Source: Fidelibacterota bacterium (lineage in GTDB: Bacteria > Pseudomonadota > Alphaproteobacteria > Rhodospirillales > Rhodospirillaceae). Taken from it: DNA of 34,598 nt. A model generated the notes under the pieces. That model did not search any database. It was not told where the DNA came from and was given only the letters and a program-made list of their open reading frames with translations. Location: assembly GCA_947472795.1 (NCBI GenBank), contig CANJBL010000022.1:1-34598 (forward strand), written 5' to 3'. Positions 1 to 7,147 of this stretch are shown piece after piece; the first letter of the stretch is position 1, and each line of letters starts with the position of its first letter. The translations under genes were made by a program, and so were the position numbers.

Positions 1-198
1 AAATCTTCTATACATTGAAGGAGGCGAAGATCGTGATCGAAAACTGGCGGCGACATTACAATACGATCCGTCCGCATTCATCGTTGGGGTACCGTCCTCC
101 GGCACCCGAGGCCATCGTCTGGCCAACGGCAATACCGGTGGATCAAACCCGTGCTCTAAACTAACATTCCAATCGGACCACTCAGTGGGGGCCGGTCA
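1..198 (+). mobile_element. Right end of an IS3-family insertion sequence
   Basis: The window opens inside an insertion sequence. It holds the last codons of an orfB-type DDE transposase (3-164) followed by a short non-coding tail. The tail ends in GGGGGCCGGTCA at 187-198; its reverse complement starts TGACCGGCCCCC, the TG...CA terminus expected for IS3-family ends. A short dyad CCACT-C-AGTGG lies at 178-188 within the presumed right inverted repeat. The left end is outside the window, so the target-site duplication cannot be checked. The exact boundary at 198 is inferred from the TCA terminus and from the start of an unrelated gene at 199. Confidence 0.75.
3..164 (+). CDS. IS3-family transposase OrfB, C-terminal fragment
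   Basis: This open frame runs in from the left edge and ends in TAA at 162-164. The translated end contains W-R-R-H-Y-N-T-I-R-P-H-S-S-L-G-Y-R-P-P, the well-known C-terminal signature of IS3-family (IS407-like subgroup) integrase-core transposases, where the last catalytic Glu lies shortly upstream. The enzyme would carry out copy-out/paste-in transposition together with OrfA. Only about 53 residues are visible, so whether the full gene is intact is unknown. Confidence 0.88.
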   Translation: MFYTLKEAKIVIENWRRHYNTIRPHSSLGYRPPAPEAIVWPTAIPVDQTRALN

Positions 199-1599
199 AT
201 GGCGCGCAGCCTTGAGAGCAAGAACTGTATATCTCGATTGACGATTTCGACCGCCGGGTTTGTGCTCGCGTTCGGCCTCGTTGCCGCACCTATGGTCGTG
301 CGTGCGGGCGTAAGCGCGCAGGAAGCTGAAGCTCTTAAAAGCACTCTGACACCGATGGGCGCAGTCCGCGCCGGCAACACTGATGGAACCATCCCGGCGT
401 GGATGGGTGGTGTTAGTGCGGGTCAAGGGCCTTACGTGCCGGGCGCCATACGGCCCGATCTTTTTGCAGCCGACAAGCCGTTGTTTTCCATTACCGGCAC
501 CAATCTCAATCAGTACGCTGATAAACTTCCCGAAGGTGCAAAAGCGCTCTTCGCGAAATTCCCAGACTACCGCATGGACATTTATCCCACGCGACGCAGT
601 GCAGCCGCGCCACAAAGCGTCTATGACGCGATCGGGGTGAATGCCGTCCGGGCTCATGCGTCAAAAAGCGGAATTGCGAACGGGGTGGAAGGCGCCGTCG
701 GCGGCATTCCCTTTCCAATTCCCAGGGACGGCTTTGAGGTAATGTGGAATCACCTCCTGGCGTTCTGGGGGCCGTCGCGCGAAACGCATCTCAGCACCTA
801 TGTCGTCTCAACAGCGGGCCAGATCGACCTCACGTCAGCTTACCGCGAAGTGGCCGATTTTCCGTATTACTACCCTGGCGCGACTCCGAATTCCTTTGGC
901 CGTTATTATTTCAAGACCCGTCATATCGAAGACGCGCCCGCTTCTAAAGCGGGTGAAGGTTATCTCGCCTGGCAGCCCATCGACATCGACCGCGATAAAT
1001 TCGCCGCCTGGCGTTATGTGCCTGGCGAAGGACGCGCTCGTCGGGGGCCATCGCTTTCCTATGATACGCCTGACCCCAGTGCGTCCGGTTTCCAGACACT
1101 CGATGAGTATTATCTCTTCTTTGGTGGGCTCGATCGCTATGACTGGAAACTGCTCGAGAAGCGCGAGATGTACGTGCCCTACAACAACAATCGACTTTAT
1201 ACTTTACCTATAAGCGATGTGTTGGCCCCGGGTCATACCAAGCCCGATGCGCTGCGATACGAATTACACCGTGTCTGGGTCGTGGAAGGCACATTGGCCA
1301 AAGGCAAATCGCACATCGTTCCGCGCCGCCGTATATATATCGATGAGGACACATGGTTTGCCGTCTATAGCGACAGCTGGGACGAAGAGGGGCGGTTATG
1401 GAAATTCGGTCATGGCACAATGTATGTGATGCAAGACGTGCCCGCCGTCATCCTGGGAAGTCAGTTCATCTATGATCTGGTTCTGGGAGGGTATGTCTAT
1501 GGTTTCGCTTTTAATGGCGATCCGCTGCAATACAAAGTAACCGCGCCGCACCCAGCCTCGATGCTGACGCCGGAAGCGTTGGCCTCACAGGGCCGCTAA
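199..1599 (+). CDS. DUF1329 family exported protein
   Basis: A 466-residue protein of the DUF1329 family, whose members are exported envelope proteins with a LolA/LolB-like fold and no settled biochemical role. A Sec-type signal peptide covers roughly residues 10-36, ending near VVRA-GVS. The family hallmark L-T-P-M-G-A-V-R-A-G-N-x-D-G-T-I-P-A-W follows directly (about residues 50-68), and the conserved Y-x-x-K-H/R-I-E-D-A-P and W-R-Y-V-P-G-E-G-R motifs lie in the middle. The ATG is the first three bases after the IS3 end. The only Shine-Dalgarno-like sequence is the G-run at 187-191, inside the IS. The native start and promoter may therefore have been lost, although the signal peptide looks complete. 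It converges with the anti-sigma gene with no spacer. Family assignment is firm; the start is less so. Confidence 0.88.
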   Translation: MARSLESKNCISRLTISTAGFVLAFGLVAAPMVVRAGVSAQEAEALKSTLTPMGAVRAGNTDGTIPAWMGGVSAGQGPYVPGAIRPDLFAADKPLFSITGTNLNQYADKLPEGAKALFAKFPDYRMDIYPTRRSAAAPQSVYDAIGVNAVRAHASKSGIANGVEGAVGGIPFPIPRDGFEVMWNHLLAFWGPSRETHLSTYVVSTAGQIDLTSAYREVADFPYYYPGATPNSFGRYYFKTRHIEDAPASKAGEGYLAWQPIDIDRDKFAAWRYVPGEGRARRGPSLSYDTPDPSASGFQTLDEYYLFFGGLDRYDWKLLEKREMYVPYNNNRLYTLPISDVLAPGHTKPDALRYELHRVWVVEGTLAKGKSHIVPRRRIYIDEDTWFAVYSDSWDEEGRLWKFGHGTMYVMQDVPAVILGSQFIYDLVLGGYVYGFAFNGDPLQYKVTAPHPASMLTPEALASQGR

Positions 1600-2358
1600 T
1601 CAGGTAAGTCCGGCGTAGGCAAGACTCGCCAGGCGCAACATCTCGGCCGCCGACATTTCGCCCACCATCACGGTGGCGAGTACATCATCCTGCCATAGGC
1701 AAATGCGTGTATCGCCTTGTTTCAGCATCTCGAAGCGTGGCGTGCCCGGCGAGGGCTTGAGATAGACCGTAAAAACACGCTTGTCGTTATTGCGATAGTC
1801 GAGCTTCACGGCCTTGCCACCCGGCTGGTTCTCATAAACCTGTACGCCGATGAGTTGGTAGCCCATCTTGGTAAGGTCGGGCGTCTTCACTGGCATATCA
1901 AGCGCCGTGCTGACGATGCTGGCCGTGCTTTCTCCACCGATCACCGGCGGAGGCGCGGGCAATGTATTGGTATGTGCGGCGACGGCTTCCGCTACGATTG
2001 TTTCATGGTTGCTGATCTCACCCGTGCGATAGAGAGTCCAGCCCGCGACCGCTAACGCTACGCACGCGGCAGCTGCTATGGCCCATTGACGGATATTGGA
2101 GTTGGCGGCCACCAATAGCGACTTAGCTTTAGGGCCGGCGGCGATCAACGCGACCCAGTCGGCGGGTAGGGATTCGTCCACCAACGGCCCGTAAACCTCG
2201 TGCAGTTGCGACTTATCGGAATTATATGCGGCAACCTTTTTGGCTAACACCGTATCGCGTTGCAGAGCTGCCGCAACCTTGGCGGCGCGCGGCGCATCCA
2301 GCTCACCATCGATAAAGGCGTGCAGTTCTTCGTCTGTCGGTGTCGGATATTCGGTCAT
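1600..2358 (-). CDS. Anti-sigma factor, membrane-anchored, partner of the adjacent ECF sigma factor
   Basis: A 252-residue protein with a cytosolic N-terminal helical segment (E-E-L-H-A-F-I-D-G-E-L-D, about residues 10-21) typical of anti-sigma factors, one transmembrane helix at about residues 90-109 and a periplasmic C-terminal domain. It has no Cys in the N-terminal part, so the zinc-binding His/Cys (ZAS) motif is absent. Its ATG overlaps the stop of the sigma gene (ATGA, 2355-2358), so the two are translationally coupled. By family logic it binds the ECF sigma factor at the inner membrane and releases it on an envelope signal. The signal is unknown. Its stop codon directly abuts the stop of the convergent DUF1329 gene. 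Confidence 0.85.
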   Translation of the reverse strand: MTEYPTPTDEELHAFIDGELDAPRAAKVAAALQRDTVLAKKVAAYNSDKSQLHEVYGPLVDESLPADWVALIAAGPKAKSLLVAANSNIRQWAIAAAACVALAVAGWTLYRTGEISNHETIVAEAVAAHTNTLPAPPPVIGGESTASIVSTALDMPVKTPDLTKMGYQLIGVQVYENQPGGKAVKLDYRNNDKRVFTVYLKPSPGTPRFEMLKQGDTRICLWQDDVLATVMVGEMSAAEMLRLASLAYAGLT

Positions 2359-2891
2359 GCGCTTTTATCCGACAATGGCCTCTGGGGCCCTTGGGTGGGC
2401 GCTTCGAGGGCAAAACGTAAGCGCTCGCGGGCCCGGGCAAGACGCGACATCACTGTGCCTAAGGGGACGGCCAGTTCCTCGGCCACTTCCTTATAATTCA
2501 GCCCTTCCAAACCCACGAGCAGTAGAATCTGCCGATGCTCTAAGCTCAACGTCGACATGGCGCGGTGAAGGTCCAGTGCTGCTGCTGTGTCGCGCGCGGG
2601 TGCGACTGCCATAAGGCTATTTTCAACGTCAGCTAGTTCCACAGTGCCACCTTGCCGGCGTTTGCGGCGAAGTTCGTCGATATGGAGATTATGCAGAATG
2701 GAGCGCAGCCATCCACCGATGCGCTGGAGATGTTCCAGCTTTGCCGATTGGCGAAGCGCGCGTTCAATACAATCCTGCACCAAATCATCCGCAGCTGCCT
2801 TATTACCAATCAATACCTGCGCATAGCGGCGAAGCGCCGGAAGTTGAGCCGTTAAGGCCTTGGCGAAATCGTCTTCTCGGCGCGCCGTCAC
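2355..2891 (-). CDS. ECF-subfamily RNA polymerase sigma factor
   Basis: A 178-residue sigma-70 family protein with only regions 2 and 4, the ECF layout. Region 2 includes A-A-D-D-L-V-Q-D-C-I-E-R-A-L (about residues 33-46). Region 4 includes L-S-L-E-H-R-Q-I-L-L-L-V followed by the helix-turn-helix Y-K-E-V-A-E-E-L-A-V-P-L-G-T-V-M-S-R-L-A-R-A-R (about residues 118-160). The start is GTG at 2891, preceded by a GGGGG run about five bases upstream; an ATG at 2896 is out of frame. It overlaps its cognate anti-sigma gene by four bases. It would direct RNA polymerase to envelope-stress or nutrient-responsive promoters. The targets cannot be read from the window, and self-activation is usual for such pairs. 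Confidence 0.92.
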   Translation of the reverse strand: MTARREDDFAKALTAQLPALRRYAQVLIGNKAAADDLVQDCIERALRQSAKLEHLQRIGGWLRSILHNLHIDELRRKRRQGGTVELADVENSLMAVAPARDTAAALDLHRAMSTLSLEHRQILLLVGLEGLNYKEVAEELAVPLGTVMSRLARARERLRFALEAPTQGPQRPLSDKSA

Positions 2892-3428
2892 GTCATCCCC
2901 CGCCTTCAGTCACCGCGCAGCGCTTTTTGCGGTTCTTCGCGATCATCATTCCAGCGCTCGCGACAGTCAAATACCTGAGATTTGACCAACCGAATGCTGG
3001 CGATGATGAAGCGGGGCGCGAAAGCCTTCCCGGAATTCAGCAGATTACCCGATCTGGGTCATCCGCCTCGAAACCTCTCCGCTCTCTCCGAATATCTATC
3101 CCAAAGACGTCGCCACGCTCTGGTTTATTCCATGCGATACGGCGGTTTTTACGTCCGTAATAGTTAATGGCGTGGATTTCCCTGAAGTGACTAAGGGTTA
3201 ATAAGCGGCCATTCATTTCCCTAACTTTCGCCGCAAAATTTTTTGTTTCGAGGGAATATTGAGGCCTGTGCCGGCGTCTTAGGGGCGATCGGTCAGGAAT
3301 TGGGACGGGCCGGTCTGGGACCTTCGCTTGGCGCACGGTCATACACCAGAGGGGTGGCCGAACCACGCGTCGAAGCCCGCCGACACTAGTCACTTTCCAA
3401 TTTTACTTATGAAAAGCGGAGGTTCGAG
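2892..3428. other. 537-bp region without a convincing gene, between divergent genes
   Basis: The gap lies between the ECF sigma gene (minus) and a secreted-protein gene (plus), so it must hold both promoters. Short open frames exist here but none shows a ribosome-binding site, signal peptide or recognisable motif. The right part has A/T-rich patches (around 3160-3260) suited to promoters. The plus-strand gene has a GGAGG-like site at 3418-3424. I see no tRNA, known riboswitch core or strong terminator. The long leader upstream of 3429 could be an untranslated region. Confidence 0.5.
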
Positions 3429-4415
3429 ATGCGTCTTACTCCTCGTATGCTGTTCCTGGCTGGCGCCGCACTGGTTTCGGTGGGTGTCGTGGCCGACACC
3501 ATTCCAACGATCAAAATCCCCGATAGCTATTTTCTCGGTCAATCGCCAACTGCAAAAAATAAGCCCGCTTCAGCGGGCTTGGAAACCGCCGCTGCTGTGA
3601 ATGGCTCGCTCTACGCTGTTATCGCACCGACATATAACGGTGCGGGTGGGGCAAGCTCCTATATCCGCCTTTTCAACGGCGGCAGTGCTGCCGCGAACTT
3701 CAGTGTCACCGTCATCGGCTCTCCCTCGGGCACGACACTGGGCACAGCGAATATTTCTATCCCGGTCCGCGCGTCCATCCAGTACGCGCTAAACGGCACG
3801 AGCCCGCCGGGCATCCTGCAGCTTGCCAACGCAGCGGCGCTTCCTACCGGCGATACTGGTTACTCGCTCTACGTTCAGAGCACCGAGCCCACGGCAGGCT
3901 ATGCGCATGTGGTCTATAACTCGGTGAATACCTTCTTCGAGAACGTCAGCATTTGTTCGAACCTCCTCAATCAATCAGTGAAGTCAGTGGTCAACAGCGC
4001 CGTGCTGACCAACATCCACACGTCACTGTTCGCCAGCAATTATCCAGCTACGGTGACCATCCACAATTACTGGAATGCTCAAATCTCCTATCGTGCGACC
4101 GTGGTTGATGCGGCGACCGGTACAATTAAGGGGCAGTTCAATATTCCAATTGCCGCGAACGCTTCGTATTCGGCGCCGTGGAGCTTCTTCGAGCAGTCGG
4201 TGGGCTGGACACCTACCGCCGCCGAATTGCATGCCAATCTCGTCATAACAGATCCGGCAGGGGTTGCTCCTGCGGTCGTTCTCGGACAGACCATCACCAA
4301 TTCCAATTTTGCTGGTGGTCCTGCAGCCGTGAACATGTCCACGGTTTGTGCCGTGAATGCAGCGGTTGTCGCCAGCAGTGGTGGCGGCAGCGGCGGCGGC
4401 GGCATCAGCTACTAA
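3429..4415 (+). CDS. Secreted protein of unknown function with Gly-rich tail
   Basis: A 328-residue protein I cannot assign to a named family. A Sec signal peptide covers residues 1-22 (hydrophobic L-F-L-A-G-A-A-L-V-S-V-G-V-V-A). The rest is rich in Ser, Thr, Asn, Ala and Val with alternating hydrophobic residues, suggesting beta-sandwich or adhesin-like structure. Two Cys occur in the mature part (S-I-C-S-N and S-T-V-C-A-V) and may form a disulphide. The C-terminus is a flexible Ser/Gly tract (about residues 315-327). The start follows AGCGGAGG about eight bases upstream. The reading frame near residues 42-50 crosses a perfect hairpin that reads as a terminator on the other strand. Location outside the inner membrane is the only safe functional statement. 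Confidence 0.8.
   Translation: MRLTPRMLFLAGAALVSVGVVADTIPTIKIPDSYFLGQSPTAKNKPASAGLETAAAVNGSLYAVIAPTYNGAGGASSYIRLFNGGSAAANFSVTVIGSPSGTTLGTANISIPVRASIQYALNGTSPPGILQLANAAALPTGDTGYSLYVQSTEPTAGYAHVVYNSVNTFFENVSICSNLLNQSVKSVVNSAVLTNIHTSLFASNYPATVTIHNYWNAQISYRATVVDAATGTIKGQFNIPIAANASYSAPWSFFEQSVGWTPTAAELHANLVITDPAGVAPAVVLGQTITNSNFAGGPAAVNMSTVCAVNAAVVASSGGGSGGGGISY
3554..3580 (-). terminator. Intrinsic terminator facing the minus strand, inside a plus-strand gene
   Basis: The stem AAGCCCGC (3561-3568), loop TTCA and stem GCGGGCTT (3573-3580) are perfectly complementary. On the minus strand the hairpin is followed by ATTTTTT (complement of 3554-3560), the classic U-tract. It therefore reads as a Rho-independent terminator for transcripts running leftward, antisense to the secreted-protein gene. 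It also encodes in-frame residues of that gene, K-N-K-P-A-S-A-G-L. Confidence 0.6.
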
Positions 4416-4497
4416 AGGAACAGCGCGCGAGATCATGCCATGCCGCGGGAACGTTGAATCAACTCCCGAGCGACGGACCTAGCGGATGGGTATGGGT

Positions 4498-4529
4498 GAC
4501 CCCGGAGGCTCGAAGAGCCGTCCGGGGTC
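4498..4529. terminator. Strong hairpin between convergent genes, possible bidirectional terminator
   Basis: The outer arms GACCCCGGA (4498-4506) and TCCGGGGTC (4521-4529) pair perfectly, and inner arms GGCTC and GAGCC pair across a GAA loop, with one unpaired G. It lies in the 211-bp gap between the end of the secreted-protein gene (4415) and the end of the b561 gene (4627, minus), where a shared terminator is expected. There is no long T-tract on either side, so termination strength is uncertain. Confidence 0.5.
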
Positions 4530-4626
4530 TGCCCTTCACATGGATCGCCCGCATGGGATCGCCAGAGAACAATCCTTGAAACAAATGCAAAACACCCGCG
4601 AACGTCATGCACGGGAAGGCGCTCTG

Positions 4627-5193
4627 TTACAGCACATCTCGCGGCGATTTCTGACCGATCTGAGGCAGCATACGCCTCAGGATGGCATCTTTGAGGATAA
4701 AGTGATGGTAGAGGGCGGCGCCCACGTGGGCGACCAGCAGCGCGTAGAGCAGATATTGTCCGTTGTCGTGCAAAGTCTGGAAGCGATGAGACAGCCGCAA
4801 TCCCAGAGGCACGATGCGCGGCAAGTCGAACAAGCCATAGACGGTAATGTCTCGGCCTCGGGCGGCAAGACCCACATAGCCCGTGATAGGCAATGCAAAC
4901 AGCGTTACATAAAGCAGACCATGGGTCGCCGCTGCAGCGACTCTTTGGCTTCGAGGGGTGCCTATCGGCAAGGCCGGGGCCGGATGGAACAGGCGCCAAA
5001 TCAAGCGGAAAGCCGCCAGCAGGACGATGCTAACGCCAATGGATTGATGAATGGCCAACGCTTGCTGCGTAGCCTCCGCATCGTCGGCATCACCTACGAT
5101 CAGGCCGAAAACTACGGTAACAGCAATGAGCAATGCAATGGCCCAGTGGAGAAAAATCGCCACAGGTCCAAACTTTTCCGGCGCCGATTGCAT
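4627..5193 (-). CDS. Cytochrome b561 family inner-membrane protein
   Basis: A 188-residue protein with four hydrophobic helices and the His residues expected for two b-type haems: F-L-H-W-A-I near the start (helix 1), A-I-H-Q-S-I-G (helix 2), A-A-T-H-G-L-L-Y (helix 3) and V-A-H-V-G-A-A-L-Y-H-H-F (helix 4). This is the pattern of the bacterial cytochrome b561 family (YodB/CybB-like), which moves electrons between quinol and a periplasmic or membrane partner. I take ATG 5193 as the start because it has GGAGGGG about ten bases upstream and the first helix follows directly; a longer frame to 5349 would add an uncharged leader with no family match. It is divergent from the cytochrome operon, with only 49 bases between the two start codons, which ties it to that system. 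Confidence 0.9.
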   Translation of the reverse strand: MQSAPEKFGPVAIFLHWAIALLIAVTVVFGLIVGDADDAEATQQALAIHQSIGVSIVLLAAFRLIWRLFHPAPALPIGTPRSQRVAAAATHGLLYVTLFALPITGYVGLAARGRDITVYGLFDLPRIVPLGLRLSHRFQTLHDNGQYLLYALLVAHVGAALYHHFILKDAILRRMLPQIGQKSPRDVL

Positions 5194-5242
5194 GGTACAG
5201 TACCCCTCCGTTGGGTCAGACGATAATCCTGGAGGGAAGAAA
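5194..5242. promoter_or_regulatory. 49-bp divergent gap between the b561 gene and the cytochrome operon
   Basis: The start codons of the b561 gene (5193, minus) and the haem-protein gene (5243, plus) are separated by 49 bases. These contain both ribosome-binding sites (GGAGGGG reading leftward, TGGAGGG reading rightward) and a GATAAT at 5222-5227. There is too little room for two full sigma-70 promoters, so at least one promoter must lie inside the opposite gene. I see no convincing -35 element. Confidence 0.4.
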
Positions 5243-6190
5243 GTGTCATCAATAATTTCTTGGAAACTTGCGCTCAGCTCGGCCGCTGCCGGCATGTTGC
5301 TCTGTTCATCGCAAGCCTTTGCCGTCGATTGGGCGAAGGTGCCGGCCACGGATATCGCGCTGTTCTATCCAGCGCAGATCTCCATGGAGAAACTGGTGAC
5401 GAAAGGCCGCCATAGCGGCGGATCCAAGTTCCTTGCGGGTAAGAACTGCTTCGCTTGTCACGGCAATATCGATGAGCGCTCCATCGGCGGTTTGATGGTT
5501 GACGATCCGGACAACGAACCGAAGCCTATTGTCGGGAAACCCTCCTTCGTAAACGTGAAAGTCAAAGTCGCTCACGACACCGACAAGGTTTACATCAACC
5601 TCGATTTTGATCCCGGTAAGCAGCCTAACTCCATGATGGACAAGGAGTTCGAGACCAAAGTGGCGCTGATGATCGACGATGGTGCTGTACCCGAGGTGGG
5701 TCGCGCGGGATGTTATGCAGTCTGCCACGACAATCTCAACAGCATGCCGAGTGCACGCGAAGAGACGACCAAATATGTTTCGGCATCGCGTGTGGTCATG
5801 TCGCCCATGGGCGGATCAGAGATCAAGCCGCAGGCTGATATCGACAAGCTGCACGCCGCGGGCGGATTCATTGAATACTGGCAGGCGCGCTTGAAGCCCG
5901 GCGCAAAGGCTGTCCCTGTAGATGGCTGGATTCTGGAGAAGCGCACCGAGAACAAGACCCCTGCCGTTGCAACTGACGCTACGCAAAATGGGACGGCTTG
6001 GTCCGTGACATTCAGCCGCAAACTCAAAGGCGCCGGCGAGAACCACAAAGATATCGTTCCCGGTAAGATCTACAACGTCGGATTCTCAATTCACGCGGGC
6101 TACACGCAGCAGCGCTTCCACTATGTCTCGTTGGAACGCACGCTGGTGCTTGACGAAGGCAAAGCCGACTTCGTCGCCGCCAAGCAATAG
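5243..6190 (+). CDS. Periplasmic c-type cytochrome with ethylbenzene-dehydrogenase-like haem domain
   Basis: A 315-residue exported protein. GTG 5243 is chosen because GGAGG (5231-5235) is well placed and the signal peptide begins there (about residues 1-27, ending C-S-S-Q-A-F-A). A CXXCH haem c site (N-C-F-A-C-H-G) follows at about residue 68. A second site reads G-C-Y-A-V-C-H-D, with three residues between the Cys. The stretch from about residue 90 to the end resembles the haem-binding gamma-subunit domain of ethylbenzene and DMSO-type dehydrogenases, including D-G-W and the late H-Y-V-S region. The likely role is periplasmic electron carriage between the inner-membrane b561 and the downstream MtrA-type cytochrome, inferred from the operon. 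The gap to the next gene is only 12 bases. Domain assignment is from recall and moderately sure. Confidence 0.82.
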   Translation: MSSIISWKLALSSAAAGMLLCSSQAFAVDWAKVPATDIALFYPAQISMEKLVTKGRHSGGSKFLAGKNCFACHGNIDERSIGGLMVDDPDNEPKPIVGKPSFVNVKVKVAHDTDKVYINLDFDPGKQPNSMMDKEFETKVALMIDDGAVPEVGRAGCYAVCHDNLNSMPSAREETTKYVSASRVVMSPMGGSEIKPQADIDKLHAAGGFIEYWQARLKPGAKAVPVDGWILEKRTENKTPAVATDATQNGTAWSVTFSRKLKGAGENHKDIVPGKIYNVGFSIHAGYTQQRFHYVSLERTLVLDEGKADFVAAKQ

Positions 6191-6202
6191 CGATGGAGTA
6201 AT

Positions 6203-7147
6203 ATGCAGGGCCGTCTTTTTTGGTACGTACTGACGGCCCTGTGCTTGGTGTCTTTGGCGCCAAGCCCCTCGGCGCGCGCGGCCGATATTCCCGCGCGCGG
6301 CATTCTGGGCGATGCCAGTGCACCGCAAGCCTGTACGAAGTGTCACGACGAGCCAGCGCTTTCCAGCATTTTTCATACCGCTCACATGGTAAAGGCCGAT
6401 CCGCGTACGCGCGTTGAAACGGAGGGCTGCCAAAACTGCCATGGCGACAGCAGTGGCCACGCAGCCATCATGCGACCCAATCAGGTGCGCCCGGCGCCAG
6501 GACGCGTTTTTAAGGGCCCGCAAGCGTCGCCGGTGGATGTGCAGAATGAAGCCTGTGTGAGTTGTCACCAGGGCGGACCTACCATGCACTGGCCTGGAAG
6601 CGCCCACGCGGCCTCCGACATAGCCTGCACCAGCTGCCATCAGTCTCACGCTGTACGTGACCCGGTTTTGGTGAAAGTCAGCCAACCTGTAATTTGTTTT
6701 ACCTGTCACGCGGATCGCCGGGCCGATGCGCTGAAGCCGTCTCACCATCCAGTTCTGGAAGGTCGCATGGCGTGCTCCGACTGCCACAATCCTCACGGCA
6801 CTGTTGGCCCAAGCCTGCTTAAGGCCGGCACGGTCAATGATACCTGTCTCACATGTCACGATGAGAAGCGCGGGCCCTTTTTATGGGAGCACGCGCCCGT
6901 TCAAGAACAGTGCACCATTTGCCATACGCCCCATGGCAGCGTTCAGCAGACGTTGCTGAAGCAGCGCGTACCCTATCTGTGCCAGGATTGCCACGACAGC
7001 TCGCAGCACAATAGCCAACCCTTCAGCGGCACCAATCTGCCGGGCAGTGTTCTGCCGTCGCGTCAGCTCGTGCAGCGTGCTTGCCTCAACTGTCATAGCG
7101 AGATTCATGGGTCCAACCACCCGGGTGGCGTGAGGTTCACCCGATGA
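6203..7147 (+). CDS. mtrA: Decahaem c-type cytochrome, MtrA/DmsE family
   Basis: A 314-residue protein with a Sec signal peptide (residues 1-26) and exactly ten CXXCH sites: CTKCH, CQNCH, CVSCH, CTSCH, CFTCH, CSDCH, CLTCH, CTICH, CQDCH and CLNCH. The first begins at residue 44 and the last lies about 20 residues from the C-terminus. Length and haem number match MtrA/DmsE/MtoA, which sit inside an outer-membrane barrel and carry electrons through it. Extra His residues between the haem sites supply distal ligands. It has no long N-terminal extension like that of PioA. It is preceded by GGAG at 6194-6197 and its TGA overlaps the ATG of the barrel gene (ATGA, 7144-7147), a coupling expected for a one-to-one complex. 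Direction of electron flow cannot be read from sequence. Confidence 0.95.
   Translation: MQGRLFWYVLTALCLVSLAPSPSARAADIPARGILGDASAPQACTKCHDEPALSSIFHTAHMVKADPRTRVETEGCQNCHGDSSGHAAIMRPNQVRPAPGRVFKGPQASPVDVQNEACVSCHQGGPTMHWPGSAHAASDIACTSCHQSHAVRDPVLVKVSQPVICFTCHADRRADALKPSHHPVLEGRMACSDCHNPHGTVGPSLLKAGTVNDTCLTCHDEKRGPFLWEHAPVQEQCTICHTPHGSVQQTLLKQRVPYLCQDCHDSSQHNSQPFSGTNLPGSVLPSRQLVQRACLNCHSEIHGSNHPGGVRFTR

Noticed and set aside
3300-3428. Possible riboswitch in the leader before 3429
   Set aside because: I compared the leader with the remembered cores of c-di-GMP and cobalamin riboswitches and found no match.
4178-4579. Cys/Arg-rich plus-strand frame of 133 codons at the end of the secreted-protein gene
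   Set aside because: Out-of-frame reading of the Gly/Ser-coding tail; repeats of Arg and Cys come from the GGC/GGT-rich stretch.
5051-5242. Upstream extension of the haem-protein frame to 5051
   Set aside because: It lies antisense to the b561 gene and adds residues before a clear signal peptide; GTG 5243 has a good ribosome-binding site.
6086-6859. Minus-strand open frame of 257 codons across the MtrA-type gene
   Set aside because: Antisense to a gene with ten CXXCH sites; no start signal or motif of its own.
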